A program made the position numbers and the translations under genes. From Gemmatimonadota bacterium (GTDB taxonomy: Bacteria; Gemmatimonadota; Gemmatimonadetes; Gemmatimonadales; JACORV01): DNA of 34,334 nucleotides. The stretch lies in contig JACQVG010000053.1 in the NCBI GenBank assembly GCA_016209905.1, positions 1-34,334 of the forward strand, written 5' to 3'. Below are positions 1 to 8,052 of the stretch, in pieces (within the stretch, counting starts at the first letter, position 1; the number at the start of each line of letters is the position of its first letter). The notes beneath the pieces are model-generated. The model was given only the letters and a program-made list of their open reading frames with translations. It had not been told where the DNA came from and searched no databases.

Positions 1-607
1 CCCCTTCGCCGGGACGGGCCGCACCCGGGAAGCGGCGCGTCGTCCGGTGATTCTCGCGAAGCACGGCTGGCGCATCGCGCTGTTCGCGGTGACGCGCGCC
101 TACAACCCGGCCCCCAACGCGTTCTACCGGCACGTGGGGTCGCGCCACATCGCGTACGCGGACACGGCCTGGCTCTACCCGGCGATCCGCCGCATCCGGG
201 CGGACAGCGCCGCCGACCTCGTGGTGCTGAGCATCCACGCCGGAGACGAGTACACGCCGCTCCCCGACCAGCGACTCGTCGACTTCGTGCGCGGCGCGGT
301 GGACGCCGGCGCGGACATCGTCCTCGGCCACCACCCGCACGTGCTGCGGCCGGTCGAATGGTACCGCGGGAAGCCGATCGCCTACTCGCTCGGCAATTTC
401 ATCTTCCAGCAGCGGCCGCCCTGGACCAACCTGTCGGCGATCTTCCAGTTCACGGTCGAGCCGGACGGCACCATCACCGTGGGCCTGGTGCCGATCCGCG
501 TGGGATTCCAGGCCACCCTGGCCGACAGCGCCGCCGGCGACAGCGTGCGAACCCGGATGCAGCTCTCGCCCACGGCGCCCACGGTTTCCTCGACGCAGAC
601 CCGATGA
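1..607 (+). CDS. CapA-family (poly-gamma-glutamate synthesis-like) protein, 3' part
   Basis: This is the C-terminal part of a CapA/PgsA-type protein, a member of the calcineurin-like phosphoesterase superfamily often found in capsule or surface-polymer synthesis. The reading frame is open from base 2, so the gene begins upstream of the window. A GTG at 47 lies inside the domain and is not the start. Visible family features are the block SIHAGDEYTPLPD, the metal-binding GHHPHV, and YSLGNFIF, in the usual order. The TGA at 605-607 overlaps the ATG of the next gene in ATGA, which suggests translational coupling. After the last conserved block there are about 60 low-complexity residues. The family is clear; the substrate cannot be told from sequence. 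Confidence 0.85.
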   Translation, partial: PFAGTGRTREAARRPVILAKHGWRIALFAVTRAYNPAPNAFYRHVGSRHIAYADTAWLYPAIRRIRADSAADLVVLSIHAGDEYTPLPDQRLVDFVRGAVDAGADIVLGHHPHVLRPVEWYRGKPIAYSLGNFIFQQRPPWTNLSAIFQFTVEPDGTITVGLVPIRVGFQATLADSAAGDSVRTRMQLSPTAPTVSSTQTR

Positions 608-740
608 ACCCCAACTCGCTCGCCTTCCTCAAGCGTCTGCTCGACACCCCCGGCCCCTCCGGGTTCGAGACGGCGCCGGCCCGCGTCTGGCGGGAGGAAG
701 CCGGCAAGTTCGCCGACGAGGTGACGGCGGACGTGGCATG
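604..740 (+). pseudogene. M42-type glutamyl aminopeptidase, N-terminal stub cut by an IS remnant
   Basis: The ATG at 604 overlaps the stop of the CapA-like gene. About 45 codons read as the start of an M42 metallo-aminopeptidase: an LKRLLDTPGPSGFE block followed by a helix ending in DEVTADV. Family members are normally about 340-360 residues, and their zinc-binding residues all lie further downstream. Homology stops near base 736-740, where IS21-like sequence begins. The frame then runs through non-coding sequence to a stop at 979-981. I found no continuation of the peptidase on the far side of the IS remnant, so the rest appears deleted. The product cannot be an active peptidase. Confidence 0.75.
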
Positions 741-1500
741 GTGCGTTGATCGGTTGAGGCCGCCGGGTCAACTCCAGAGCGCTTCGGGCTCCTCGTCGAG
801 GCCGAGTGGCTCGCCCGCGAGAACAAGCGCACCACCCGCGCCCTGCAGGAGGCCAAGCTCAAGCTCTCTCAGGCGGCCATCGAGGCCATCGACTAGCCGC
901 CGCGCCGCGAGCTCGACAAGACCCTCATCCGCCAGCTCGCGACCTGCCAGTGGATCGCCGCCCACCAGAACGACCTCGTGATCGGCGCCACCAGTACGGG
1001 CAAGAGCTTTCTCGCCTGCGCGCTTGCTCAGCAGGCGTGCCGCAAGGGCTACCGCGCCTACTACCGCCGCACCTCGCGCCTCTTCGACGACCTCCGGCTC
1101 GCCCGGGCCGACGGCTCCTATGGCCGCCTGCTCGCCAAGCTCGCCCGCACCGACGTCCTGGTCCTCGACGACTGGGGCCTCGCCCCCCTCGGCGACCCGG
1201 AGCGCCGCGACGTCTTGGAGATCCTCGAAGACAGCTACGCGGTGCGCGCCACCATCGTCACCAGCTAGTTGCCGCCGACCGCGTGGCACGACTACATCGG
1301 GGAGCCCACGCTTGCCGACGCCATCTGCGACCGGTTATTTCACAACGCTCCTCGGATCGTCCTCAAGGGACCGTCCCGCCGAAAGGAGGCCACGCTCCAA
1401 GGCTGAGACCACCAGCCAGCGTCGCTCCGCTCCGAGCCCGAGCCCGACGTGTTCCCGATCACCGATCCGCGTGTTCCACATCAGCGGACTGCTTCCGAGG
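741..1500 (+). mobile_element. Decayed IS21-family element remnant (istB end)
   Basis: The segment holds the 3' part of an istB-like gene (768-1406), then two copies of a terminal-repeat-like motif, GTGTTCCCGATCA at 1449 and GTGTTCCACATCA at 1471. IS21-family ends typically carry multiple copies of such repeats. No istA is visible and the left end is missing, so the insertion was followed by deletion. The left limit is set by the loss of M42 homology. The right limit is approximate because no target duplication can be identified. Confidence 0.7.
768..1406 (+). pseudogene. istB: IS21 transposition helper ATPase IstB, broken
   Basis: IstB is the AAA+ ATPase that helps the IS21 transposase choose its target. 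Read in one frame, the segment gives FGLLVEAEWLARENKR, then a Walker A-like stretch, IGATSTGKSFLACALA, and a Walker B-like stretch, VLVLDDWGLAPL. It ends with the [12 protein letters not shown] block typical of the C-terminus. Two in-frame stops interrupt it. TAG at 894-896 stands where a Tyr is usual in a DY/HP-type sequence, and TAG at 1266-1268 stands where Gln is usual in TSQLP. The first roughly 40 codons are absent. Walker A reads GATSTGKS rather than the usual GPTGTGKS. It is a clear pseudogene. Confidence 0.8.
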
Positions 1501-1589
1501 GGACTGGTAGGCCCCGGACGAGCGGGGCCTCGACGCGGCGGTTCGGCCGCCGGTCGCTGCCGACCTCGTCGCTCGGCGCGGAAGCATGG

Positions 1590-1618
1590 TTGACCACCCC
1601 TGGGCACCCTCCTAGATT
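1590..1618 (+). promoter_or_regulatory. Probable sigma-70-type promoter of the thiC riboswitch leader
   Basis: TTGACC at 1590-1595 and TAGATT at 1613-1618 are 17 bases apart. The expected transcription start, about 7 bases downstream, falls at about 1625, exactly where helix P1 of the TPP aptamer begins. That coincidence strengthens the call. There is no experimental support. Confidence 0.65.
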
Positions 1619-1624
1619 GCCCAA

Positions 1625-3126
<1,502 letters not shown>

Positions 3127-3259
3127 GCGGCGTGCCGGTGCAGGGCCGGAGCCGCGAGGGACACGTCGTCGGCTCGCGGCCGGAGGCGGCGCCGGCCGGG
3201 CCCGCGAGCGAGGCGGGCCAATGCCTTTCCGGAACCCGGGGGGGCGCCCGCGGCTCCAC

Positions 3260-3289
3260 TTGACATGGCCGAACGGCCTCCGGCATCTT
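3260..3289 (+). promoter_or_regulatory. Possible promoter of the ferredoxin gene
   Basis: A perfect TTGACA at 3260-3265 is followed 17-18 bases on by GCATCT/CATCTT (about 3283-3289), a poor -10 box. It lies 54-83 bases before the GTG start. The rest of the 216-bp gap after thiC is GC-rich with no coding signal. Confidence 0.35.
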
Positions 3290-3342
3290 GGCGCCTTAGG
3301 GGTACCGATCGCGCAAGCCCGCCGTCGGCGGAGGAGTCCTAG

Positions 3343-3612
3343 GTGGCGTACATCATCGCCGAACCGTGCATCAACGTGAAGGATCGTGGTTGCGTCGATG
3401 TCTGTCCCGTCGACTGCATCTACGAGGGGGAGGGTCAGCTATACATCCACCCCGATGAGTGCATTGACTGCGGAGCGTGCGAACCCGAGTGCCCGGTGAC
3501 CGCGATTTTCGCTGAAGAGGACACTCCGCCGCAGTGGAAGCATTATATCGCACTGAACAAGGATGTCTTCACGAGCGCCAATCCGCCGGGGCCGCCGCTG
3601 AAGAAGGCTTAG
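3343..3612 (+). CDS. 7Fe-type ferredoxin ([3Fe-4S][4Fe-4S])
   Basis: This is a small soluble electron carrier of 89 residues. Cysteines lie at 9, 17, 21, 25, 40, 43, 46 and 50. By comparison with 7Fe ferredoxins of the Azotobacter FdI/FdxA type, Cys9, Cys17 and Cys50 would hold a [3Fe-4S] cluster, and Cys21, Cys40, Cys43 and Cys46 a [4Fe-4S] cluster. The non-ligand cysteine usual two residues after the first is replaced (Val12). The start is GTG at 3343 with GGAGGAG 6 bases upstream. A strong terminator follows, so it is probably a single-gene transcript. The partner enzyme is unknown; its location after the iron-sulfur enzyme ThiC is suggestive only. Confidence 0.9.
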   Translation: MAYIIAEPCINVKDRGCVDVCPVDCIYEGEGQLYIHPDECIDCGACEPECPVTAIFAEEDTPPQWKHYIALNKDVFTSANPPGPPLKKA

Positions 3613-3633
3613 CGGATCCGCTGCGAGAGGGTC

Positions 3634-3669
3634 CAAGCCCCCGAGGATCGCATCCTCGGGGGCTTGTTT
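3634..3669 (+). terminator. Intrinsic terminator after the ferredoxin gene
   Basis: A perfect 15-bp stem, 3634-3648 with 3652-3666, closes a 3-base loop and is followed by a short T-run (GTTTG). The leftward hydrolase gene ends at 3686, so the hairpin lies between two convergent genes. On the minus strand there is no T-run after the stem, so it should work mainly for the ferredoxin transcript. Confidence 0.85.
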
Positions 3670-3685
3670 GCACAGGAGCTCTCCG

Positions 3686-4567
3686 CTAGGGCCGGTGCAC
3701 CGCTTCCAGGAACTCCCCAAACACGCGGCTCACGGCCGTTGGCGCCTCGAGCGGAGCGAGGTGGCCGGCCGCCGGGATGATGGTCATCGCCGCGGAGGGG
3801 ATCGCAGCAGTCATCGCCTTGGACAGTTGGGGCGGAGTAAGTTCGTCCTCCTCTCCGACGACGATCAAGGTCGGCACGGCGATCGAGGCGAGGAGGGCCG
3901 TCGAGTCCGGGCGGTCGCGCATCGCGCGAAGCGCACCCACGATCCCGGCCTCGGGTGCCCGGGCGATCGTCTCGTGCAGCGACCTGACGAGCTCCGGCTG
4001 GGTCTGCTGGGTCGAGCGGCCGAGAAGGCGCGGCACCAGTCGCCCCGCGATGGCGGTTGCTCCCTGTGACGCCGCTAGCGCCGCCATCTCGTCGCGTCCG
4101 CGGCGTCCCTCGTCGCTGTCCGCGTCGGCGCGCGTGTCCGCGAGGATCAGGCCGGCGACGCGCGCCCGGTATCGCCGCAGGATCTCGAACGCGATGTAGC
4201 CTCCCATCGAGAGACCGGCGATGACGGCTGTGCTCACCCGCAGGCAATCGAGGAGACGTACGAGGTCCTCGGCGTACGTCGCCATGGAGTAGCCGTCGGC
4301 AGGAGCATCCGAGGCGCCGAAGCCTCTGAGGTCGGGCGCGATCCGGCGCCAGCCGGTGAGGGTCGCGACTTGGTGAGCCCAGAGCGAGCGGTCGAGCGGA
4401 AACCCGTGAACGAGGAGCAAGGCCCGGCCCTCGCCTCGCACGTCCACCGCCAGCGTCACCTCGCCGAGGTCGCAGCGCACCACCTCGCCCGGCCGGGCGG
4501 ACACCCGGTGGCTGGGAACGCCGCTGCCCTGGGCGGCGACCGGCGGAGGGGTGGCTGACTCATCCAT
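3686..4567 (-). CDS. Alpha/beta-hydrolase fold protein
   Basis: This is a soluble alpha/beta hydrolase of 293 residues if it starts at the ATG at 4567. The family shape is complete: oxyanion-hole block LLVHGFPLDRSLW, nucleophile elbow GLSMGG with Ser120, an acid at about Asp241 in GEEDELTPP, and His269 in AAGHLAPLE. The frame stays open to 4744, but the extra 59 residues are Cys- and Ser-rich without family similarity, so the internal ATG is preferred. No clear Shine-Dalgarno is seen for either start. The family includes esterases, haloperoxidase-like enzymes and 3-oxoadipate enol-lactonases. No pathway neighbours are present, so the substrate is open. Confidence 0.85.
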   Translation of the reverse strand: MDESATPPPVAAQGSGVPSHRVSARPGEVVRCDLGEVTLAVDVRGEGRALLLVHGFPLDRSLWAHQVATLTGWRRIAPDLRGFGASDAPADGYSMATYAEDLVRLLDCLRVSTAVIAGLSMGGYIAFEILRRYRARVAGLILADTRADADSDEGRRGRDEMAALAASQGATAIAGRLVPRLLGRSTQQTQPELVRSLHETIARAPEAGIVGALRAMRDRPDSTALLASIAVPTLIVVGEEDELTPPQLSKAMTAAIPSAAMTIIPAAGHLAPLEAPTAVSRVFGEFLEAVHRP

Positions 4568-4951
4568 CGGGCACCAAGGTACGTGAAGCAAGCTCGCCGC
4601 GCACGCCGGCGCTCCCGCGCCCGACGCTGAGCTCTTCAGGCGACTGGCGAAAGCGTTCGCCGAGATCGCCCGGGTACTCAACAGGCTCCAGCAGACCAGG
4701 AATAGTCCAGCTACTCGCCCGTGGGGGCATGGCTCGACAGGCACTCCGTGACCCCAAGATGCGCTTACCGTAGCTACAGTATTACAACAGCGACGTTACT
4801 GCGTCATTGCATGTAGCTCTCAAGTTAACACAGCGTCAACACATCAACACGCCAATGTTGGCACCTCTATACACCCCGCTGTGGACAGGTGGAAAAGCGT
4901 GTGCTCTAGCAGTTGCGCCGCGCCACCAGGCCGGGCGAGCTTCCATGCCTC
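4568..4951. other. 384-bp non-coding gap with an AT-rich core
   Basis: This gap lies between the divergent hydrolase and RNase D genes. From about 4750 to 4910 the sequence is clearly less GC-rich than the rest of the window. It contains three near-identical 8-mers: TTAACACA (4825), TCAACACA (4836) and TCAACACG (4844). It also holds the inverted repeat GCCAA-TG-TTGGC (4851-4862) and the spaced inverted repeat GCTACA/TGTAGC. Both genes could be controlled from here. Short frames in the gap show no family resemblance. Confidence 0.5.
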
Positions 4952-6106
4952 ATGATGGTTAGAGGGTCGGAACGGCGAGCGCCGCACCGGTACGTCCGGA
5001 CGCCGGCAGATCTGGCGGCGCTGATGCGACGGGTGGCGAGCGAGCCCCTCGTCGGAGTGGACACCGAGGCGGCGAGCTTCCACCGTTTCGTGGACCGCGT
5101 CTACCTGATCCAGCTCTCGAGCCGGCGGGAAACTGCGATCATCGACCCGCTGACGGTGGGGGACGTCGCAGCGCTCGGGACCCTCCTGGCCGATCCGCGC
5201 GTCGAGGTGGTCTTCCACGACGCGGACTACGACCTTCGCATACTGGATCGGGACTGCGGCTTCCGGGCGCGGCGGCTGTTCGACACGCGGATCGCGGCGC
5301 AGCTTCTGGGCGAGCCGGCGATCGGCCTGGCGGCGCTACTTGAGAAGCATCTGCGCGTGCGGCTTGACAAGAAGTTCCAACGCGCCGATTGGTCGCGTCG
5401 CCCTCTTCCACCGGAGATGCTGGAGTACGCTGCGACGGACACGCGCCACCTGCCGGCGCTGCGCGACACGTTGCGCTCGGCATTGGAACGGGGCGGTCGG
5501 CTGGCGTGGGCCGAGGAGGAATTCGCGAAGCTGGAGGGACTCCGCTGGGCGCCGCCGCAGGTGAACGGCGCCGCCTACCTGCGGGTGAAGGGTGCCAGGC
5601 TCCTGTCGCGGCGCGGCCTCGCCCTTCTGCGAGAGCTCTCTCAGTGGCGGGACGCGGTGGCTGGCGAACTCGACCGTGCGAGCTTTCGGGTGGCGTCGAA
5701 CGACGCCCTACTTACGCTGGCCAGTCTCGCGCCTCGCACGCGCGACGCGCTCAGCAGGGTCCGTGGGCTCTCACCGCGTCTCCTCGCCGAGCGGGGTGGC
5801 GCGCTCCTCGAGGCGGTGGAACGCGGCCTGGCTGTGCCGGAGAAGGAGCTGCCTCGCTTTCCGCGCCGGGAGCGGCGCGAGAGCGATCCGGCGTTCAACC
5901 AGCGGGTAGAGCGGCTCAAGGTCGTCCGCAACGCCGCCGCCGAGCGGCTGGCGCTGGACCCCGGCGTGCTCTGTCCGAAGGGAACGCTGGAGGCCGTCGC
6001 TCGAGCGATGCCCAAAGCCGTGGCGCAGCTGGAAGCGATTCCGGAAATGCGGAGGTGGCAGATCCAGGTGCTTGGGACCGACTTCTCGAAGGCGCTCGCG
6101 GGCTAG
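4952..6106 (+). CDS. rnd: Ribonuclease D (DEDDy exonuclease with HRDC domain)
   Basis: RNase D is a 3'-5' exoribonuclease that trims tRNA precursors and other structured RNAs. Counting from the ATG at 4952 (384 residues), the DEDDy residues are visible: Asp37 and Glu39 in VDTEAASF, Asp94 in HDADYDLRIL, and Tyr159 and Asp163 in YAATDTRHL. The second half fits a helical HRDC-type domain (SQWRDAVAGELDRASF, then a downstream repeat of it), as in E. coli RNase D. An in-frame TTG at 4913 would add 13 residues without similarity, so one of the adjacent ATGs at 4952/4955 is preferred, though neither has a good ribosome site. The stop interlocks with that of the convergent gene in CTAG at 6103-6106. 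Confidence 0.9.
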   Translation: MMVRGSERRAPHRYVRTPADLAALMRRVASEPLVGVDTEAASFHRFVDRVYLIQLSSRRETAIIDPLTVGDVAALGTLLADPRVEVVFHDADYDLRILDRDCGFRARRLFDTRIAAQLLGEPAIGLAALLEKHLRVRLDKKFQRADWSRRPLPPEMLEYAATDTRHLPALRDTLRSALERGGRLAWAEEEFAKLEGLRWAPPQVNGAAYLRVKGARLLSRRGLALLRELSQWRDAVAGELDRASFRVASNDALLTLASLAPRTRDALSRVRGLSPRLLAERGGALLEAVERGLAVPEKELPRFPRRERRESDPAFNQRVERLKVVRNAAAERLALDPGVLCPKGTLEAVARAMPKAVAQLEAIPEMRRWQIQVLGTDFSKALAG

Positions 6107-6402
6107 CCGCCGAGGAAGGCCCGCAGCCGGGGATCAATCCTTTCCGGGGTCCAGTAGGGCGTCCACACCAGTTCGATATCGACCTTGCCTGCTCCCTCGA
6201 GCGCCTCGACGACGCTCTGGGCCTCCGCCATCATCTCCGGGCCCGAAGGACATCCGGGCGACGTGAGCGTCATCCGGACATGGACGTCGCCGCCCTCGCC
6301 GACCTCAACATCGTAGACGAGTCCGAGATCAACGATGTTGAGGTTGAGCTCCGGATCCTTGACGCTTCGGAGTGCGGTTCGGACCTGCTCCTGGGTCACC
6401 AT
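6103..6402 (-). CDS. MIP18/DUF59-family Fe-S assembly protein (SufT/PaaD-like)
   Basis: This 99-residue protein of the MIP18 family is related to SufT, PaaD and eukaryotic CIA2, which help mature iron-sulfur proteins. It shows the DPE motif (16-18), NIVDLGLVYDVEV, and the near-invariant Cys51 in TSPGCP. It is the last gene of a leftward group with the DCC protein and the radical-SAM enzyme AmrS, whose iron-sulfur cluster could be one target; that link is inference. Its stop overlaps the RNase D stop tail to tail. Length matches single-domain family members. Confidence 0.9.
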   Translation of the reverse strand: MVTQEQVRTALRSVKDPELNLNIVDLGLVYDVEVGEGGDVHVRMTLTSPGCPSGPEMMAEAQSVVEALEGAGKVDIELVWTPYWTPERIDPRLRAFLGG

Positions 6403-6453
6403 GCCCTTAGCTCCGCAGATAGTGTCGCAACGTACCGCCGTGCGGACCCGCGA

Positions 6454-6837
6454 TCAACCGCCCCGCCGGCAGGCAGCGGAACCGCACCCGAGCCGGTGCC
6501 GGTTCCGCGCCACGACCCGGTAGATGCCGCCGGCGAGGATCGCGACGCCCGGCACGGCGAATAGGGAAGCGGGAACGCGCCCGCCCGGAAGCAGCCGCAG
6601 AATCGTCGGTGCCGCGGCCGCACCAGCTAAGATAGCCCCCTCGGGGCTCACGAGATGCATCGCGCGCGCGAGGGCGGCAGCCGGGATCGGAGGCAGCTGG
6701 CGCAACCCCGCCGCCGACTGGAACGGAACGAAGCGCAGGCGGCTGCGCCGATCCAGCCGCGCGAGGACGCTTACCCACCCTCGACAGAAACGGCAATCAC
6801 CGTCGTAGATCAGAGTCCACACCGCTGTCGCCCTCAT
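6454..6837 (-). CDS. DCC-family thiol-disulfide oxidoreductase (DUF393)
   Basis: This 127-residue protein has the family signature near the N-terminus, YDGDCRFC, where Asp14-Cys15 and Cys18 form the DxxCxxC-type redox motif of this thioredoxin-like family. The block RLRFVPFQS follows. A hydrophobic stretch near residues 90-105 (ASLFAVPGVAILAGGIY) resembles the C-terminal helix of family members. It lies 51 bases after amrS and 51 before the MIP18 gene on the same strand, so co-transcription is likely. The exact biochemical role of DCC proteins is unsettled. The C-terminal GCGSAAC adds two further cysteines. Confidence 0.85.
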   Translation of the reverse strand: MRATAVWTLIYDGDCRFCRGWVSVLARLDRRSRLRFVPFQSAAGLRQLPPIPAAALARAMHLVSPEGAILAGAAAAPTILRLLPGGRVPASLFAVPGVAILAGGIYRVVARNRHRLGCGSAACRRGG

Positions 6838-6888
6838 GGGGCTGGTGGGTAATCGGCTGGGGCCGCCGCGGGGACTGGGGGAAGCCGG

Positions 6889-7995
6889 TCAGGACCAGAC
6901 GCCGGGGATGCGGGCTGCGCACGACGGGCAGCGGCCGTCGGCGCCGAGGCGCTGCTGGAGAATCTGGTAGCCGAAGCGCTCGATCAGCAGGTCTCCGCAG
7001 CTGGGACACCATGTGCTTTCCCAGCGGCCCACCTGGCCGGGCAGGTTTCCCGCGTAGATGAACTGCAGTCCGGCGGCCCGCCCGATCTCGCACGCCCGAA
7101 CGAGGTCCGCCGCCGTGGTGTTGCGAGGCTCCGTCATCCTGTAGTCTCGATGAAACGCCGTGATATGCCAGGGAATGGTGGGCGAGATGGCCGCGATCGT
7201 CTCGGCCATGCGGCGCAGGTCATCTGCGCCGTCGTTGAAACCCGGGACCGTGAGCGTAACGACCTCGAACCAGAACCCGCGCTCATACACCATCCGCATC
7301 GCGTCGAGCACGTGCTCGAGGACTCCGCCCAGCTGGCGGTAGGCCCGGTCCTGCATCGCTTTGAAATCGATCTTATAGCAGTCGGTCCACGGGCGAAGGT
7401 AGTCCAGCACCTCCGGCGTGGCGTTCCCGTTGGAGATGAATGCCGTCCGGAGCCCGGCCTCGCGCGCCAGCCGAAAGACGTCGACCGCCCACTCGGAGGT
7501 GATCAGGGGCTCGTTGTAGGACGAGCCGATCACGCGTGCCCCGCGCTCGATGCCGACGCGAACGAGGGCTTCCGGGGTGACAGCCGTCGGAGCGACTCCT
7601 GCGGCCGGGTCGCGCAGCGCCTGCGACGTGAGCCAGTTCTGGCAGTAACCGCAGTGGAAGTCGCAGCCGAGCATGCCGAAGGTCAAGCAGTCGGAGCCGG
7701 GCAACACGTGGAAGAACGGCTTCTTCTCCGTGGGATCGGTCTGCAGCGCCGCCACGTAGCCGCGGGGCACGTAAAGCGTGCCGTCGCAGTTGAAGCGCAC
7801 CTTGCAGATCCCGCGCCGGTCCGGCTTGATGAGGCAGCGGTGGCCGCACGCGAAGCAGCGGACGGCGCCGCTGGATTCAGCGCGCCAGAGATCGCCCGGT
7901 GCCGAGCGCTCATCCAGCGCAGCCTGGAGCGTCGTTCCTGCCGCTTCCCGTCCGGCGATGAGGCTCGCGAGCTGGCGTGGACGGCCGGCGGCCAT
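6889..7995 (-). CDS. amrS: AmmeMemoRadiSam-system radical SAM enzyme AmrS
   Basis: This 368-residue radical-SAM protein is of the AmrS type, formerly annotated as pyruvate-formate-lyase-activating-enzyme-like. The SAM-cluster motif CxxxCxxC is Cys111, Cys115 and Cys118 in GCDFHCGYCQNW. An N-terminal cysteine cluster (Cys47, 50, 54, 64) and two CxxC pairs at the C-terminus (CPSC and CPSC) look like zinc-ribbon elements, which is typical of the family. In other genomes AmrS goes with a MEMO-like and an AMMECR1-like protein; neither is in the window. The reaction is unknown. The ATG at 7995 is 57 bases from the divergent peptidase start. It heads a likely operon with DCC and MIP18 genes. Confidence 0.9.
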   Translation of the reverse strand: MAAGRPRQLASLIAGREAAGTTLQAALDERSAPGDLWRAESSGAVRCFACGHRCLIKPDRRGICKVRFNCDGTLYVPRGYVAALQTDPTEKKPFFHVLPGSDCLTFGMLGCDFHCGYCQNWLTSQALRDPAAGVAPTAVTPEALVRVGIERGARVIGSSYNEPLITSEWAVDVFRLAREAGLRTAFISNGNATPEVLDYLRPWTDCYKIDFKAMQDRAYRQLGGVLEHVLDAMRMVYERGFWFEVVTLTVPGFNDGADDLRRMAETIAAISPTIPWHITAFHRDYRMTEPRNTTAADLVRACEIGRAAGLQFIYAGNLPGQVGRWESTWCPSCGDLLIERFGYQILQQRLGADGRCPSCAARIPGVWS

Positions 7996-8016
7996 GGCTC
8001 AATGTTGACGAACGGC

Positions 8017-8046
8017 TTGCCGCCGCGCCAGGGGGGCGCTTAGGAT
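8017..8046 (+). promoter_or_regulatory. Putative promoter of the M28 peptidase gene
   Basis: TTGCCG (8017-8022) and TAGGAT (8041-8046) are 18 bases apart. The predicted start of transcription coincides with the GTG at 8053, which would make the mRNA leaderless. No Shine-Dalgarno precedes the GTG, which agrees. Confidence 0.45.
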
Positions 8047-8052
8047 GCCGGC

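Noticed and set aside
4560-4757. A 65-codon leftward frame upstream of the hydrolase
   Set aside because: It overlaps the hydrolase 5' region, has no ribosome site and no recognisable pattern.
4879-4887. DnaA-box-like TGTGGACAG before RNase D
   Set aside because: It is a single weak match far from dnaA, expected by chance.
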